From Heligmosomoides polygyrus polygyrus (lineage: Eukaryota; Nematoda; Chromadorea; Rhabditida; Heligmosomidae), in contig OX377202.1 in the NCBI GenBank assembly GCA_947396885.1, positions 3,596,001 through 3,660,000 of the forward strand: DNA of 64,000 nucleotides, read 5' to 3'. Positions 22,201-29,042 of this stretch are shown here, piece after piece; within the stretch, counting starts at the first letter, position 1, and every line of letters begins with the position of its first letter. The translations under genes and the position numbers were made by a program. The notes beneath the pieces were generated by a model, which was not told where the DNA came from, did not search any database, and saw only the letters and a list, made by a program, of their open reading frames with translations.

Positions 22201-25200
22201 AATAAAAACTTCTGATTCTACACATCTTTGCCAACGTGACACAAGCTTTTTTATCCCAGTAGCATAAAAATCAGAAGTTCTGGAATTGACGAAATCTTCG
22301 AAGGCACGTTCGGCATCCTGTTGGTATTTGAATATTTTCCCTACCAAGAAGTCGCCGAGATGCTTGAAGAAATGGTAGTCTGTTGGGGAGAGGACGGCAG
22401 AAAACGGTGGATGTGGTAGAGTTTCAATGTTCAGCTCATTCAATTTCTGCAACGTCATTCGTGCTACATGGGGGCGAGCTGTCGTGCAGAAGGAGAGCTC
22501 GCCTTCGGTTTACCAAGGCCGGCCGGATATCCTTCGACTTTTTCATCATTTCTTCAATTTCAATGCAGTACTTCTCTGCCGTGATGGATTCACCGGGAGG
22601 GAGGAAGCTGTGGTGAATAATTCCCAGCGAACACCACCATACTGTCACCATTACTTTCTTTTGGTGCAATTCCGGCTTCGCAAAAACCTTGGGGCTCTCA
22701 TCGCTGTCCATTATACATTGGATCCGATCGAAAATTTTCGGATAATTGGATGATTCGGATAACGGCGATTTTGCCAACCCCGGATTTTTGGATGATTCGG
22801 ATAACGACAATTCTGCGAACACTGGATTTTTGGATGATTCGGATAACGACAATTCTGCGGACACCGGATTTTGGATGATTCGGATCGGGTTATCCGAATC
22901 GGATATTCGAAAATGATTCATTCGATACAATGTATCCGATCGAAAATCTTCGGATAATTGGATGATTCGGATAACGGTGATTTTGCAGACCCCGGATTTT
23001 TGGATGATTCGGATAACGGCAATTTCGCGAACCCCGGATTTTTGGATGATTCGGATAACGGCAATTTCGCGAACCCCGGATTTTTGGATGATTCGGATAA
23101 CGGCAATTTCGCGGCCCCCGGATTTTTGGATGATTCGGATAACGACAATTTCGCGGACACCGGATTTTTGGATGATTCGGATAACGACAATTTCGCGGAC
23201 ACCGGATTTTTGGATGATTCGGATCGGGTTATCCGAATCGGATATCCGAAAATGACTCATTTGGATCCAATGTATACTGTCCATCCACTGTGCCGATCGT
23301 CGCCTGCTGTCGTACATTATCCATTTCTCGTCACAGGTTACGATGCGACCAAGGAATGGGTCCGTTTCGTTCCGTAGAAGCAGTGCGGACGAGATCTCAT
23401 ATCGTCGGTTTCTTTGCTCCTCAGACAGCTCGTGAGGCACCCATCTTTCCAGCTTTTTGGTCTTTCCAATTTCCTTCAGATGCCGGGCAGCTGTGTTGTG
23501 ACTGACGCCAAGAACCTTCGCTATCTCCCTGGTACCTTTATGTGGATCCTCCTCTACCACATCTCTCAGCTTGTCCTCATCAACATCACTATGCCTCCCA
23601 CGACCTTCATGTCCTTCCAAGCTCTCATCTCCATTCCGGAACTTCTGATACCCACGATACGCCGTCCGAATTGTGGAACATCCTTGACCGAATGCGGCGT
23701 TGATCTTCTCGTCCGCCTCCTTAGCTGTAGTGCCCAGCTTGAATTCATACAAGTAAATGCCTCGGATTACCCTTTTGTCCATCTGCAAAAAAAGTCAATA
23801 AAACTCTGAAGTTTTCCCACTTTTACATAGAAATTACATAGAAAATTTGGTACTCACCGGTAGAGCAATGTTTGCGCTTCTAAATGATATGCCACGTGTT
23901 ACGGTTTGTTCTTGATTAAACGCGTAAAGACGCGCCAAAAAATGGCGCGAGCCAGTGCCATTTAATTCGTTACAACCTAATGAACCCCTACAACCAGTGA
24001 AACGCTTAGAGGCAATTGCGGTATCTGTTCTGTTGGAAAAGATTTTCCACTCAAGGAAACTAGCGAGATTTTGAAGAGATGAAAATCTGTCAGATCTAGG
24101 CCCGATGAATAAGCGGGAAACGGGAAAACTTTATACCTCAACTGGTTCAATTTTAGGATAGTAGGATGCCACATTGGGCGGCACCATTGCTCTTCCTTAG
24201 TTGGGTTGTGGGGTTCTCACTTATCCATCTTCTTTAGCCTGCCTATCACATCTAGGTGCCTCCAAATGGTTGCACGACTGACCCGAAGTTCTCTCTCCAT
24301 CTCGCGTACCGTTTCTCATGCAGAGAATCACGCTTGGGTGGTCGTTCCTAACGGTCCCTGTCTTCGAGGTCCACTTCTCCGAACAGCAATTTCTGGTTCA
24401 ATCCGCGCTCGATGCGTTTATTAGCGAAGTCCTCTCCCCAGGCCTTTTTGATGTTTTGAGTTACCTCGCTCACACTGTGGCAAAGTTTGAACTCATAAGG
24501 CATTATTACCCGGAAGTGCATTTTTTCCATGGTTTTGTCCAGCAGATAAAACGATTCTATGTTTACGACTTTTTAAAAACAGCATAATGAGTTTTATAGA
24601 GCGACACAAGCGCTACGAAACGTCGTACAAGTTATACACAATTATGTTCTCTGTCCATAAAAAACTATAACAAAATAACGCCTATCGTAATCGGCCAGAA
24701 CTTATGTGACAAACTAATACTTCCTCGCGAAAGCAGTCTGAGCGCGTAATTCACCTGTACAATAACTAACGGCACCATCAGATGGGCAATATGTTAACAA
24801 TTCATCGATCTCGGAGGAATGGGTGGCTTGGTTAGCCTGGGCTAGAAATCCAAACCAAAATCCTGGAATCGGGTGAACGCGACAGCCAGCGTTTCCTCCG
24901 ACTACGCTTCCACCCGACACTCCATAGTTACAAAGAAGCAAATAACATTATACCTGATTGACATTCATTAGCATCAGGTTTGGCGGTATTTTCACTGTTA
25001 GAGGGCGGTAAGCGGTTGATGCATCTGGCCCCAGTAGTTAAACTTGGACGTAGGTGGATGGGCTTAGATCGTGCCTAAGTACCCTGAGGGGTGTGACAAA
25101 GTGGGTTAGAACCCAGAAAGCTCTTCTAGGAAATGACCTTCCGGTCCGGGTGATCTGCGGATTCCAAGCTTTGACCCTAAGGGGCATCTTAAGGGTCCAG

Positions 25201-28200
25201 AGCGTCGAGTTTACACTCTCCCGAGCTAATTTCTGAAAGAGACCTACTATGCTATGGCCATCTAAATGCTCCTTAACCGTGTTGATAGTAGCAAAGTAAT
25301 TTCTACACCTTTGCCACTTTGAGAGACAACTTGTGAGGAAAACTACCCGTAAGAGCTAGAAAGGTATAAGAACGATATCACCTCCAAGGCTATTAGATCT
25401 AGTTTTTAGGGCTAATTTGCGTGTGATTATATTCGATTCGCTGACGCCGTATGAGCGCAATCCGATGAGAAGTCGGCTGCCGATTCCAAGACCTTGATGT
25501 TGGTTCTCCCAACTAGGCCAGGCAAGGCCCACCCTCCCCCTCACCTTCCCTTCGGGGCCAGTGAATTGCTATCAGACTTGCCTGGGAATGATAAAACATT
25601 GGATTTTCTGTTGGCTTTCAGCCACCCGTCATTATGTATGCCAAATACCTATTCAAATTTTCTCCGCGACATCGCGTAGAAGTACAGAGTGTGACGCACC
25701 CCATAAGGGATTCATTGGCATTATCCTTTACCCCACCCTATGACATTCAGGAACGATCCTCGAGAACATACTGCTTGGCACTAATATCTACTCAAAGGAC
25801 GATGCGATCGAAGCTTGTCGAATCGCAAACGCGTCAAAATTCATCGAGACACTCCCAGAGGTAGAGAACTGCATAGTAGATTGCATGATATTCTAGATTA
25901 GACTCACAACGTGTGCTCCTAGGGCTACGAAACAGATGTTGGTGAGAAAGGCCGAGCCTTGTCAGGAGGTCAGAAGCAGCGCATTGCAATCGCTCGAGCG
26001 CTAGTTCGAAGACCACGCATTCTGTTGCTGGATGAGGCAACAAGTGCGCTTGACGCACAAAGCGAAAAGGTTAGCTGACAGCAGTAGGTCCATTGATCAC
26101 TTGGTTTTACTTTCGACTGCGTCTCTTCAATAGTTCGCCGACAACTGCGGGCGCCAACCTCAATATTCCCTGAGGCGTGAGTTGCTGAAGTATCTTAGAG
26201 GGTTTCTATACTCCGACTGAAGTGCGGCGCGCTTGCCGCATCGCTCCCCGAAAGCGGCAAGGCGATGATCATCACGCTGCGCTACGCCCTTTCATTGTTC
26301 GAAGCGAGGTCCGGGATCTTGAAAGATGTATCCTCGACTGACAAGGGAAGGATACTAGGTGACCATGGGACTTTGAGATGAGACGTACATCGCTGGATGC
26401 GGCGTCGAACGCTGATTCCAAATATGTGTTCTGTTTCTGCTGTTCGCATCTGTGAACGGAGTTATGGTCCATTTTGATAGCAGGCTCCTTTGCCCTGTAG
26501 GTCCACGCAGAGCGGGCCAATCACAAGAGAGCGAGCTCAAGTAGGCGCTGCCGCCCGAGCAGTGGTGGCGCAGGGATAGAGGAGCGGCGTGGTGAGACGG
26601 AGTGGTTTATGGTTCGATTCCCTTTTTTTATGTAGGATTCTTGCACTTCCTAAAAAAGATCTTCCAGAATAACCCCCTGATTTTTTCGACACACGGGCTC
26701 GGTAAGGACAATACTGCCGTCTTATCTTCCAAACTATGCTCTCACCAGCTGTTGTGTTGGCGTGCCTTCTGGAGGAGTTTGGTCCTTTCTACATATACTT
26801 CACGCGTTTCTACAAAGCAAGAGAAGAAGATAGCTGACAGTTTCGCATCCATATTGAGAAATGCGCAGTGCGGGAGCATTGAGGTAGATGATGAAGAAGG
26901 TGTTTGTGTGGGATCAGAAGAGGAGGATTTTACATGGTCAGTGGAGGAAAACTGTACCTTCGAGCCAGTATGAGGACGAGTCCTTTTTGGTGGCATTTCT
27001 GTTGCGATTTGACATAGAGAGCCTTGGGTGATCGTGGCAGCTCTTTTTTAGGAAGTGCAAAAATCCTGCACCACAAGGGAGTCGAACCATAAACCACATC
27101 GTCTCACCGCGTCGCTCCTCCACCCCCTGTGTCACCACTGCTCCGCCGGCAGCGCAGTTTCCAACCTACTTGAGCTCGCTCTCTTGTGATTGGCCCGCTC
27201 TGCGTGGACCTAGAGGGCAAAGAAGCCTGCTATGAAAATGTCCATAACTCCGTTCACAGATGAGCACAGCAGAAAAGGAACACATAATTGGAATGAGCGT
27301 TCTAAGCCGCATCCCGTGATATACGTCTCATCTTAAAGTCCCATGATCAACTAGTATCCTTCCCTTGTGAGTATCCTTATAGTGAAGTTGTACTGCCATT
27401 GTTAATGCAGATAGTTCAATCGATGTGCGTTCAAAATCATTTATTCTTCGCAGGTGACATTCCCGTTAGAAGGCCGTCCCGATTTTGGCATTGAGTTCCG
27501 ACGACAAACTTATAGAAGTTATTGTTGATGACATCATTCAGCTCCTCGTTGAAAGCATCGAATCTGACTGACGTCTTATGATCAATCTGATCGGCTTCCA
27601 ACGGCAAGGATGTAGACGAAGCACGTCCAGACGAGGTGTAAGTATTTCGCAGGAGTCAACGAGATGGATGACAGATGGAGCCGACGCCTCCGACATTACG
27701 TGATGAAACGTTGTTCCCTCGAATAACGAGTGCCCCGCCTCCGAGATGTCGCACGTCATTCCTACGAGCCTTGGTCTCCTGCACGGCGATCGCGTGAGAT
27801 CTGATGCGTCCTCCCACTTCCAGAACAGCATGTAGGTCGGCGTTCGCAAGACGGTCTTGATGGCAATAAAGGTATAAGGCATGAAGCAGTCTCCATGACA
27901 TATTGTGCTCGTGCGGTCCTAAAATCAGGGACGCGTCCTGACGCTGGTGCTTAACTATAATGGCAGGGAGAAACTCCGTTATAACAGCTGGGTCGGGGCG
28001 CGTTCGGACTGGATCAGACCTAGCTAGGGTTCCGAAGCATTGTCGAACTTCCTCTCGGCTTGGGAGACACTACTGAAGAAAAAACCCCGCTGCATATCGC
28101 AGTTTGACACCCATTGCCATCATCATGCACGATGAAAGGTTGAATCATGTAGTGTTTGAATAATTAATGAGCATCTTTATGTTGTTGAACTAGTAACAGC

Positions 28201-28527
28201 TTCATTTCTGTTTCCAGATGGTGCAGGACGCGTTGAGCAAAGCAAAAGTTGGCCGTACTGTCATCATTGTGGCTCATCGACTGAGCAGCATACAGAATTG
28301 TGACCGGTTCGTTCGACTTTGCGAGTCTAGGATCACCCCACCTATGTTCAGACCTTCTCCAGATGACAAGTATCGTCCTTATTTACAGGCGTTTTGATTG
28401 AAAGAATCCTTCCAGAATACTGTACATTGACAACGGAGTAGTGGTGGAATGTGGTACTCACACGGAGCTGGTCCAGATGAATGGCAAATACGCACGCCTT
28501 GTTCAAGCACAGGACTTGACGTGCTGA
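7075..28527 (+). CDS. P-glycoprotein (ABCB-type ABC transporter), partial gene model
   Basis: A full-size ABC exporter of the P-glycoprotein class, a plasma-membrane pump that uses ATP to expel lipophilic compounds; nematode members are linked to tolerance of macrocyclic lactones. Exons joined in phase: 7075-7246, 8583-8705, 8811-8939, 10322-10493, 10544-10654, 14166-14240, 14305-14400, 14455-14604, 14680-14835, 16891-17008, 17070-17202, 17343-about 17440, 21256-21406, 21489-21683, 21766-21856, 25751-25860, 25923-26069, 28218-28306, 28416-28527. They give TM3-TM6, NBD1 (Walker [11 protein letters not shown]-loop, LSGGQ, Walker [13 protein letters not shown]-loop), linker, TM12 and NBD2 ([31 protein letters not shown]), then TGA. 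The first ~180 residues are left of the window. TM7-TM11 are not found between 17.45 and 21.25 kb, where repeats and an N gap lie. Either those exons fall in the gap or the gene is broken. Confidence 0.93.
7575..8468. repeat. TIR element in P-glycoprotein intron
   Basis: The left end (TTTTCACGTCGAATTGGAC at 7579, then AAGTTGGACACTCTTCTAAG) recurs inverted at 8420-8468 (CTTAGAAGAGTATCCAACTT, then GTCCAATTCGACGTGAAAA). The interior is A/T-rich with no supported gene. Related sequence occurs near 54.08 kb. Confidence 0.75.
8583..8705 (+). CDS. P-glycoprotein exon: intracellular loop 2
   Basis: Acceptor ATTCAG, donor GTGAGT. It encodes [20 protein letters not shown] and ends [12 protein letters not shown], the conserved intracellular loop (usual pattern AEEVLSNIRTV.AFNGQ) between TM4 and TM5. 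Phase 0 at both ends. Confidence 0.92.
8811..8939 (+). CDS. P-glycoprotein exon: TM5, GC donor
   Basis: Acceptor TGTTTCAG, then [19 protein letters not shown] and a hydrophobic TM5. The donor is a non-canonical GC (TATG|GCAAGT at 8940). Using it leaves two bases of a Trp codon, completed by the first G of the next exon, giving ALWFGCYGFF, the expected ALWYG-like motif. Confidence 0.88.
9050..10200. repeat. ATCGAT-rich satellite-like repeats in intron
   Basis: Two repeat sets. At 9130-9530, segments with GATCGGTTAAATCTGAGGAA, ATCGATAATAT and GATCGATATTGATT recur about every 140-150 bases. At 9625-9985, a unit of about 131 bases is repeated three times (GACATCCACA, ATTGATCAATATCGA, AACTTCAGATTTGTG, GCGACCTCGAT). 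The second set also occurs at 50.78-51.24 kb. Reading frames through it are not considered coding. Confidence 0.85.
10322..10493 (+). CDS. P-glycoprotein exon: TM6
   Basis: Acceptor TTATTAAG, entering in phase 2. It reads [20 protein letters not shown], then TM6 and [16 protein letters not shown], the helix leading into NBD1. Donor GTACGG, phase 0. Confidence 0.9.
10544..10654 (+). CDS. P-glycoprotein exon: start of NBD1
   Basis: Acceptor TTCTTTAG, donor GTGAGA. It reads [14 protein letters not shown] and then [14 protein letters not shown], which is the A-loop of NBD1 (the Tyr that stacks on the ATP adenine). Phase 0 at both ends. A 3.5-kb intron follows. Confidence 0.92.
11100..11672 (-). 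pseudogene. possible Penelope-like retroelement C-terminal fragment
   Basis: The minus frame 11672-11235 ends with [19 protein letters not shown] and, in the same direction across a stop, [20 protein letters not shown]. This resembles the Cys-containing region and GVVY..C start of the GIY-YIG-type endonuclease of nematode Penelope-like elements. The expected YIGETGRP motif is not clearly preserved. The assignment is from pattern memory and is tentative. Confidence 0.4.
12498..12818 (+). other. unrecognised reading frame, probably retroelement remnant
   Basis: An open frame of 106 codons rich in Ser, Thr and Pro ([20 protein letters not shown]), lying just upstream of a same-strand LINE fragment. 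It could be a remnant of LINE ORF1 or chance. No splice pattern supports it as an exon. Confidence 0.25.
12960..13562 (+). pseudogene. CR1-like LINE 3' fragment, degenerate
   Basis: A diverged relative of the LINE at 4-7 kb. Readable pieces are [33 protein letters not shown] and [13 protein letters not shown], in several frames. It ends in a (TAAA)n tail at about 13532-13560, so orientation is + and the 3' end is intact. Confidence 0.75.
14059..14103. repeat. perfect 20-bp hairpin just upstream of the Walker A exon
   Basis: TTATTTCCTCAACGGACAAT, loop ACGTC, then its exact reverse complement. It lies 62 bases ahead of the exon at 14166, within the intron. It may be the remains of a foldback element or a splice-modulating structure. 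Confidence 0.9.
14166..14240 (+). CDS. P-glycoprotein exon: NBD1 Walker A
   Basis: Acceptor ATATTAAG, donor GTAGGA. It encodes [15 protein letters not shown] and [10 protein letters not shown], a perfect Walker A (P-loop). Phase 0 at both ends. Confidence 0.93.
14305..14400 (+). CDS. P-glycoprotein exon: NBD1 core
   Basis: Acceptor AATTTAG, donor GTTCGT. It reads [19 protein letters not shown], then [10 protein letters not shown]. This is the segment between Walker A and the Q-loop. Phase 0 at both ends. Confidence 0.92.
14455..14604 (+). CDS. P-glycoprotein exon: NBD1 Q-loop
   Basis: Acceptor CTTTAAG, donor GTACCG. It reads [20 protein letters not shown] with the Q-loop glutamine, then the helical subdomain to NRLQD. 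Phase 0 at both ends. The acceptor was chosen because it keeps the frame and gives the usual [10 protein letters not shown] junction. Confidence 0.92.
14680..14835 (+). CDS. P-glycoprotein exon: NBD1 signature and Walker B
   Basis: Acceptor TCTCTTCAG, donor GTGAGG. It contains the ABC signature [16 protein letters not shown] and Walker [13 protein letters not shown] with the catalytic Glu. Phase 0 at both ends. Confidence 0.95.
14836..16890 (+). other. P-glycoprotein intron, mostly unassigned
   Basis: Between the Walker B and H-loop exons of NBD1. Apart from the small inverted-repeat element at 15874-16004 I can assign nothing. A minus-strand frame of 209 codons at 15199-15828 has no recognisable domain and is not supported as a gene. 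Confidence 0.6.
15874..16004. mobile_element. MITE, 131 bp, 21-bp terminal inverted repeats
   Basis: Ends CCTAGTTTATACTTGCGCC and GGCGCAAGTATAAACTAGG, GC-rich arms and no coding capacity. A relative with ends CCTATGTTATACTTCGGC is at 47240-47345. The shared motif is CCTA.(G/T)TTATACTT. Confidence 0.85.
16891..17008 (+). CDS. P-glycoprotein exon: NBD1 H-loop
   Basis: Acceptor GATTTCAG. It reads [20 protein letters not shown] with the switch His, then [20 protein letters not shown]. Exits in phase 1 at donor GTAGAA. Confidence 0.93.
17070..17202 (+). CDS. P-glycoprotein exon: end of NBD1 and linker
   Basis: Acceptor CTGTTCAG, donor GTGATT. It completes [12 protein letters not shown] and continues into a polar, acidic linker ([20 protein letters not shown]) ahead of TMD2. 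Exits in phase 2. Confidence 0.9.
17343..17440 (+). CDS. P-glycoprotein probable linker exon, donor uncertain
   Basis: Acceptor CTGTTGCAG in the right phase. It reads [15 protein letters not shown], then [15 protein letters not shown], and meets TGA at 17449-17451. No convincing donor precedes the stop (a weak candidate is ACT|GTATTT near 17440). Basic and Ser-containing, as linkers of this family are. If it is not spliced, the protein would end here as a half transporter. Confidence 0.5.
17515..17870 (+). pseudogene. RTE-clade reverse transcriptase fragment
   Basis: Conserved pieces [20 protein letters not shown] (about 17590-17650) and [20 protein letters not shown] (17681-17740) mark an RTE-type reverse transcriptase with the FADD catalytic motif. 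Both flanks are truncated and the frame is broken between the two pieces. It sits where the first TMD2 exons of the P-glycoprotein gene would be expected. Confidence 0.8.
18123..18450. repeat. tandem repeat, about 146-bp unit
   Basis: CAATGCATA(T/C)AG starts at 18123, 18268 and 18414 (spacings of 145 and 146). Each is followed by ATCAATCGAGT(G/A)GGCGCGA. Two units are complete and the third runs into the next repeat. Non-coding. Confidence 0.9.
18470..20230. repeat. large palindromic repeat cut by the assembly gap
   Basis: Two direct copies with a period of about 687 bases (for example CTCCTCAGCTGCCTGAACTG near 18757 and 19441). The right copy is then mirrored: from about 19670 to 19830 the sequence (AAATCGATATTTTCG, TTTTCTCGTTCAAAATCATC, AACTGAGGGTGGTCGTGTCA) returns inverted from 19968 to 20130, and the mirror continues to CGATAGAGCTTTC directly at the gap. 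The palindrome centre is about 19.9 kb. Confidence 0.88.
20231..20430. other. assembly gap of 200 N
   Basis: Exactly 200 undetermined bases, a placeholder size for a gap of unknown length. It begins inside an arm of the palindrome, so a hairpin probably stopped the assembly here. The missing TMD2 exons could lie in it. Confidence 0.95.
20440..20545 (-). repeat. tRNA-derived SINE-like head
   Basis: Read on the minus strand: GGTGGCGTAGTGGGGAAGAC (A-box like), then GGGGGTTTGGATCC (B-box like) about 45 bases later. A tRNA-like arrangement without a complete cloverleaf, so it is read as a SINE head and not a functional tRNA. Confidence 0.6.
20640..20765 (+). repeat. dispersed repeat R, copy 1
   Basis: A segment of about 125 bases, AACTCTGCGCAGAGTTG to GAGATAGTATCCTGGTAAG. 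Other copies are at 33490-33610 (+), 46450-46580 (-) and 46775-46905 (+). The copies share a translated motif CIGVEI and, in two, LPLR before a stop. Possibly the body of a SINE. Confidence 0.8.
21256..21406 (+). CDS. P-glycoprotein exon: TM12
   Basis: Acceptor AATTTCAG, donor GTGAGT. It reads [19 protein letters not shown] and then [15 protein letters not shown], the last TMD2 helix and its exit into NBD2. Enters in phase 2, exits in phase 0. It is the first recognisable TMD2 exon; TM7-TM11 should precede it. Confidence 0.9.
21489..21683 (+). CDS. P-glycoprotein exon: NBD2 A-loop and Walker A
   Basis: Acceptor GCTTCAG, donor GTAGGC. It contains VEFSYPSRP (A-loop) and [12 protein letters not shown] (Walker A), ending [10 protein letters not shown]. 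Phase 0 at both ends. Confidence 0.94.
21766..21856 (+). CDS. P-glycoprotein exon: NBD2 Q-loop
   Basis: Acceptor GTTTTTAG, donor GTAGGG. It reads [18 protein letters not shown], then [10 protein letters not shown] with the Q-loop. Exits in phase 1. Confidence 0.9.
22165..23788 (-). pseudogene. mariner transposase, copy 3, interrupted by a minisatellite element
   Basis: Starts [17 protein letters not shown] at 23788 (minus). The frame stays open through the helix-turn-helix region, TCDEKW, the inserted repeat element (14-residue repeats of the type [14 protein letters not shown]) and back into transposase ([15 protein letters not shown]), a frame of 450 codons to 22436. A two-base deletion near 22478 destroys the second catalytic motif (HDNARPH becomes HDSSPP). 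The C-terminal part with SPTDYHFF continues in another frame to 22165. Confidence 0.9.
22712..23276. mobile_element. non-autonomous TIR element with internal 42-bp minisatellite
   Basis: Ends TATACATTGGATCC and GGATCCAATGTATA are perfect inverted repeats. It is flanked by CTGTCCAT at 22704-22711 and 23277-23284, an 8-bp target duplication like that of hAT elements. Near 22905-22945 a fused right end and left end shows that it is a tandem dimer. The body is repeats of a 42-bp unit (GGATGATTCGGATAACGGCA, then ATTTCGCGAACCCCGGATTT plus TT) in both halves. All three frames of one strand stay open because 42 is a multiple of 3. Confidence 0.88.
23985..24560 (-). pseudogene. internally deleted mariner relic
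   Basis: On the minus strand, the N-terminal [19 protein letters not shown] (24530 downwards) corresponds to the [19 protein letters not shown] region of the neighbouring mariner. [13 protein letters not shown] near 24090 corresponds to the third catalytic motif [12 protein letters not shown]. The middle with the first two Asp motifs is missing or unreadable. A different lineage from the bandit-like copies. Confidence 0.65.
24570..25470. other. P-glycoprotein intron, unassigned
   Basis: No coding, repeat or RNA feature that I can support in about 900 bases, apart from generally high divergence from neighbouring repeats. Confidence 0.5.
25480..25735 (+). repeat. SINE-like body related to 37.5-37.8 kb
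   Basis: CAGACTTG, then AATGATAAAACATTGGATTTTC, CCAAATACCTATTCAAAT and a tail CCCATAAGGGATTCATTGGC with ATCCTTTACC match in order the body and tail of the SINE at 37515-37805. The tRNA-like head is not clear in this copy. Confidence 0.65.
25751..25860 (+). CDS. P-glycoprotein exon: NBD2 helical subdomain
   Basis: Acceptor GACATTCAG, donor GTAGAG. It reads [11 protein letters not shown], then [20 protein letters not shown]. Enters in phase 1 and exits in phase 0. The intron before it is 3.9 kb because two mariner-derived sequences sit in it. Confidence 0.92.
25923..26069 (+). CDS. P-glycoprotein exon: NBD2 signature and Walker B
   Basis: Acceptor CTCCTAG, donor GTTAGC. It reads [20 protein letters not shown], then [17 protein letters not shown]. 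Both ATPase sites therefore keep their catalytic residues. Phase 0 at both ends. Confidence 0.95.
26339..27369. mobile_element. foldback element with tRNA-like sequence in both arms
   Basis: Arms of about 340 bases: 26339-26680 is repeated inverted at 27035-27369 (ACAAGGGAAGGATACTAG against CTAGTATCCTTCCCTTGT at the tips). Each arm carries a tRNA-like promoter pair, GTGGCGCAGGGATAGAGGAG (A box) and GGTTCGATTCCC (B box). The core, about 26690-27030, has an open minus frame (26996-26742) rich in Ser ([17 protein letters not shown]) and an open plus frame; neither matches a family I know. It lies in the last large intron of the P-glycoprotein gene. Confidence 0.8.
27420..27905 (-). pseudogene. 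RTE endonuclease fragment
   Basis: On the minus strand the pieces [32 protein letters not shown] (the apurinic endonuclease 'QET' motif), [29 protein letters not shown] and [14 protein letters not shown] follow in order. They match the start of an RTE-type endonuclease in at least two frames. Degenerate, within a P-glycoprotein intron. Confidence 0.7.
28218..28306 (+). CDS. P-glycoprotein exon: NBD2 H-loop
   Basis: Acceptor GTTTCCAG, donor GTTCGT. It reads [20 protein letters not shown], then RLSSIQNC, with the switch His. Exits in phase 2. Confidence 0.93.
28416..28527 (+). CDS. P-glycoprotein terminal exon
   Basis: Acceptor CCTTCCAG. It reads [20 protein letters not shown], ending LVQAQDLTC and TGA at 28525-28527. 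I see no clear AATAAA within the next few hundred bases, so the 3' UTR end is not defined. Confidence 0.92.
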
Positions 28528-29036
28528 AGATGGCATAAATCTCGCCAGCAAGGCCTCAGCTCACACCTGATCGGTTAACAGTCATGTCTTTGAGGGAAAT
28601 GGTTGAATGGTACATCAATGAAAATCTGATTTTCAAGTCGTGTTCTATTTTAGAAGGCCTAGCCTACTCGCTAGTTTGTGGTAGAGGCTTTGATTGCAGG
28701 AAAGACAGCCTTCATATTCACTTCCCCTGCACTGTCAACGCACCGAATTGATATTGGAGATTATCATTACTTATTATCGTTACTTCGAAAGAACGTCTCT
28801 GAACTTCTCCTAAGACTGAGTAAAGCAACGATTAGAAATGAACCACATTCTAACCATGATAACATCCAAACAAAAAGAATATATAAGACTGTTGGCTAAG
28901 TGTGGTGATCCATTTGGATATGACACTTCGTACTCGACTACATAAATTATGGAGCTTCCTACACCGTCGTCATAAGCGACAACCCGTGTCACAGGTATAG
29001 TAGATGGTTCCATGCAACGGTCATCACAGTGAAACG
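28528..29036. other. region downstream of the P-glycoprotein stop
   Basis: Presumed 3' UTR and intergenic sequence. No clear polyadenylation signal and no other gene seen. Confidence 0.5.
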
Positions 29037-29042
29037 GTTGAG

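Larger units (their letters stand above)
22117..23979 (-). mobile_element. bandit-like mariner, copy 3, with a nested element
   Basis: An independent insertion of the same mariner family in a P-glycoprotein intron, with TA at 22117-22118 and 23978-23979 and the same inverted ends. It is 1863 bases long because another element (22712-23276) has inserted in it. It differs from copies 1 and 2 at many positions and lacks their frameshift at the DESP(K/R) position and their TAG, so it represents another branch of the family. Confidence 0.92.
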
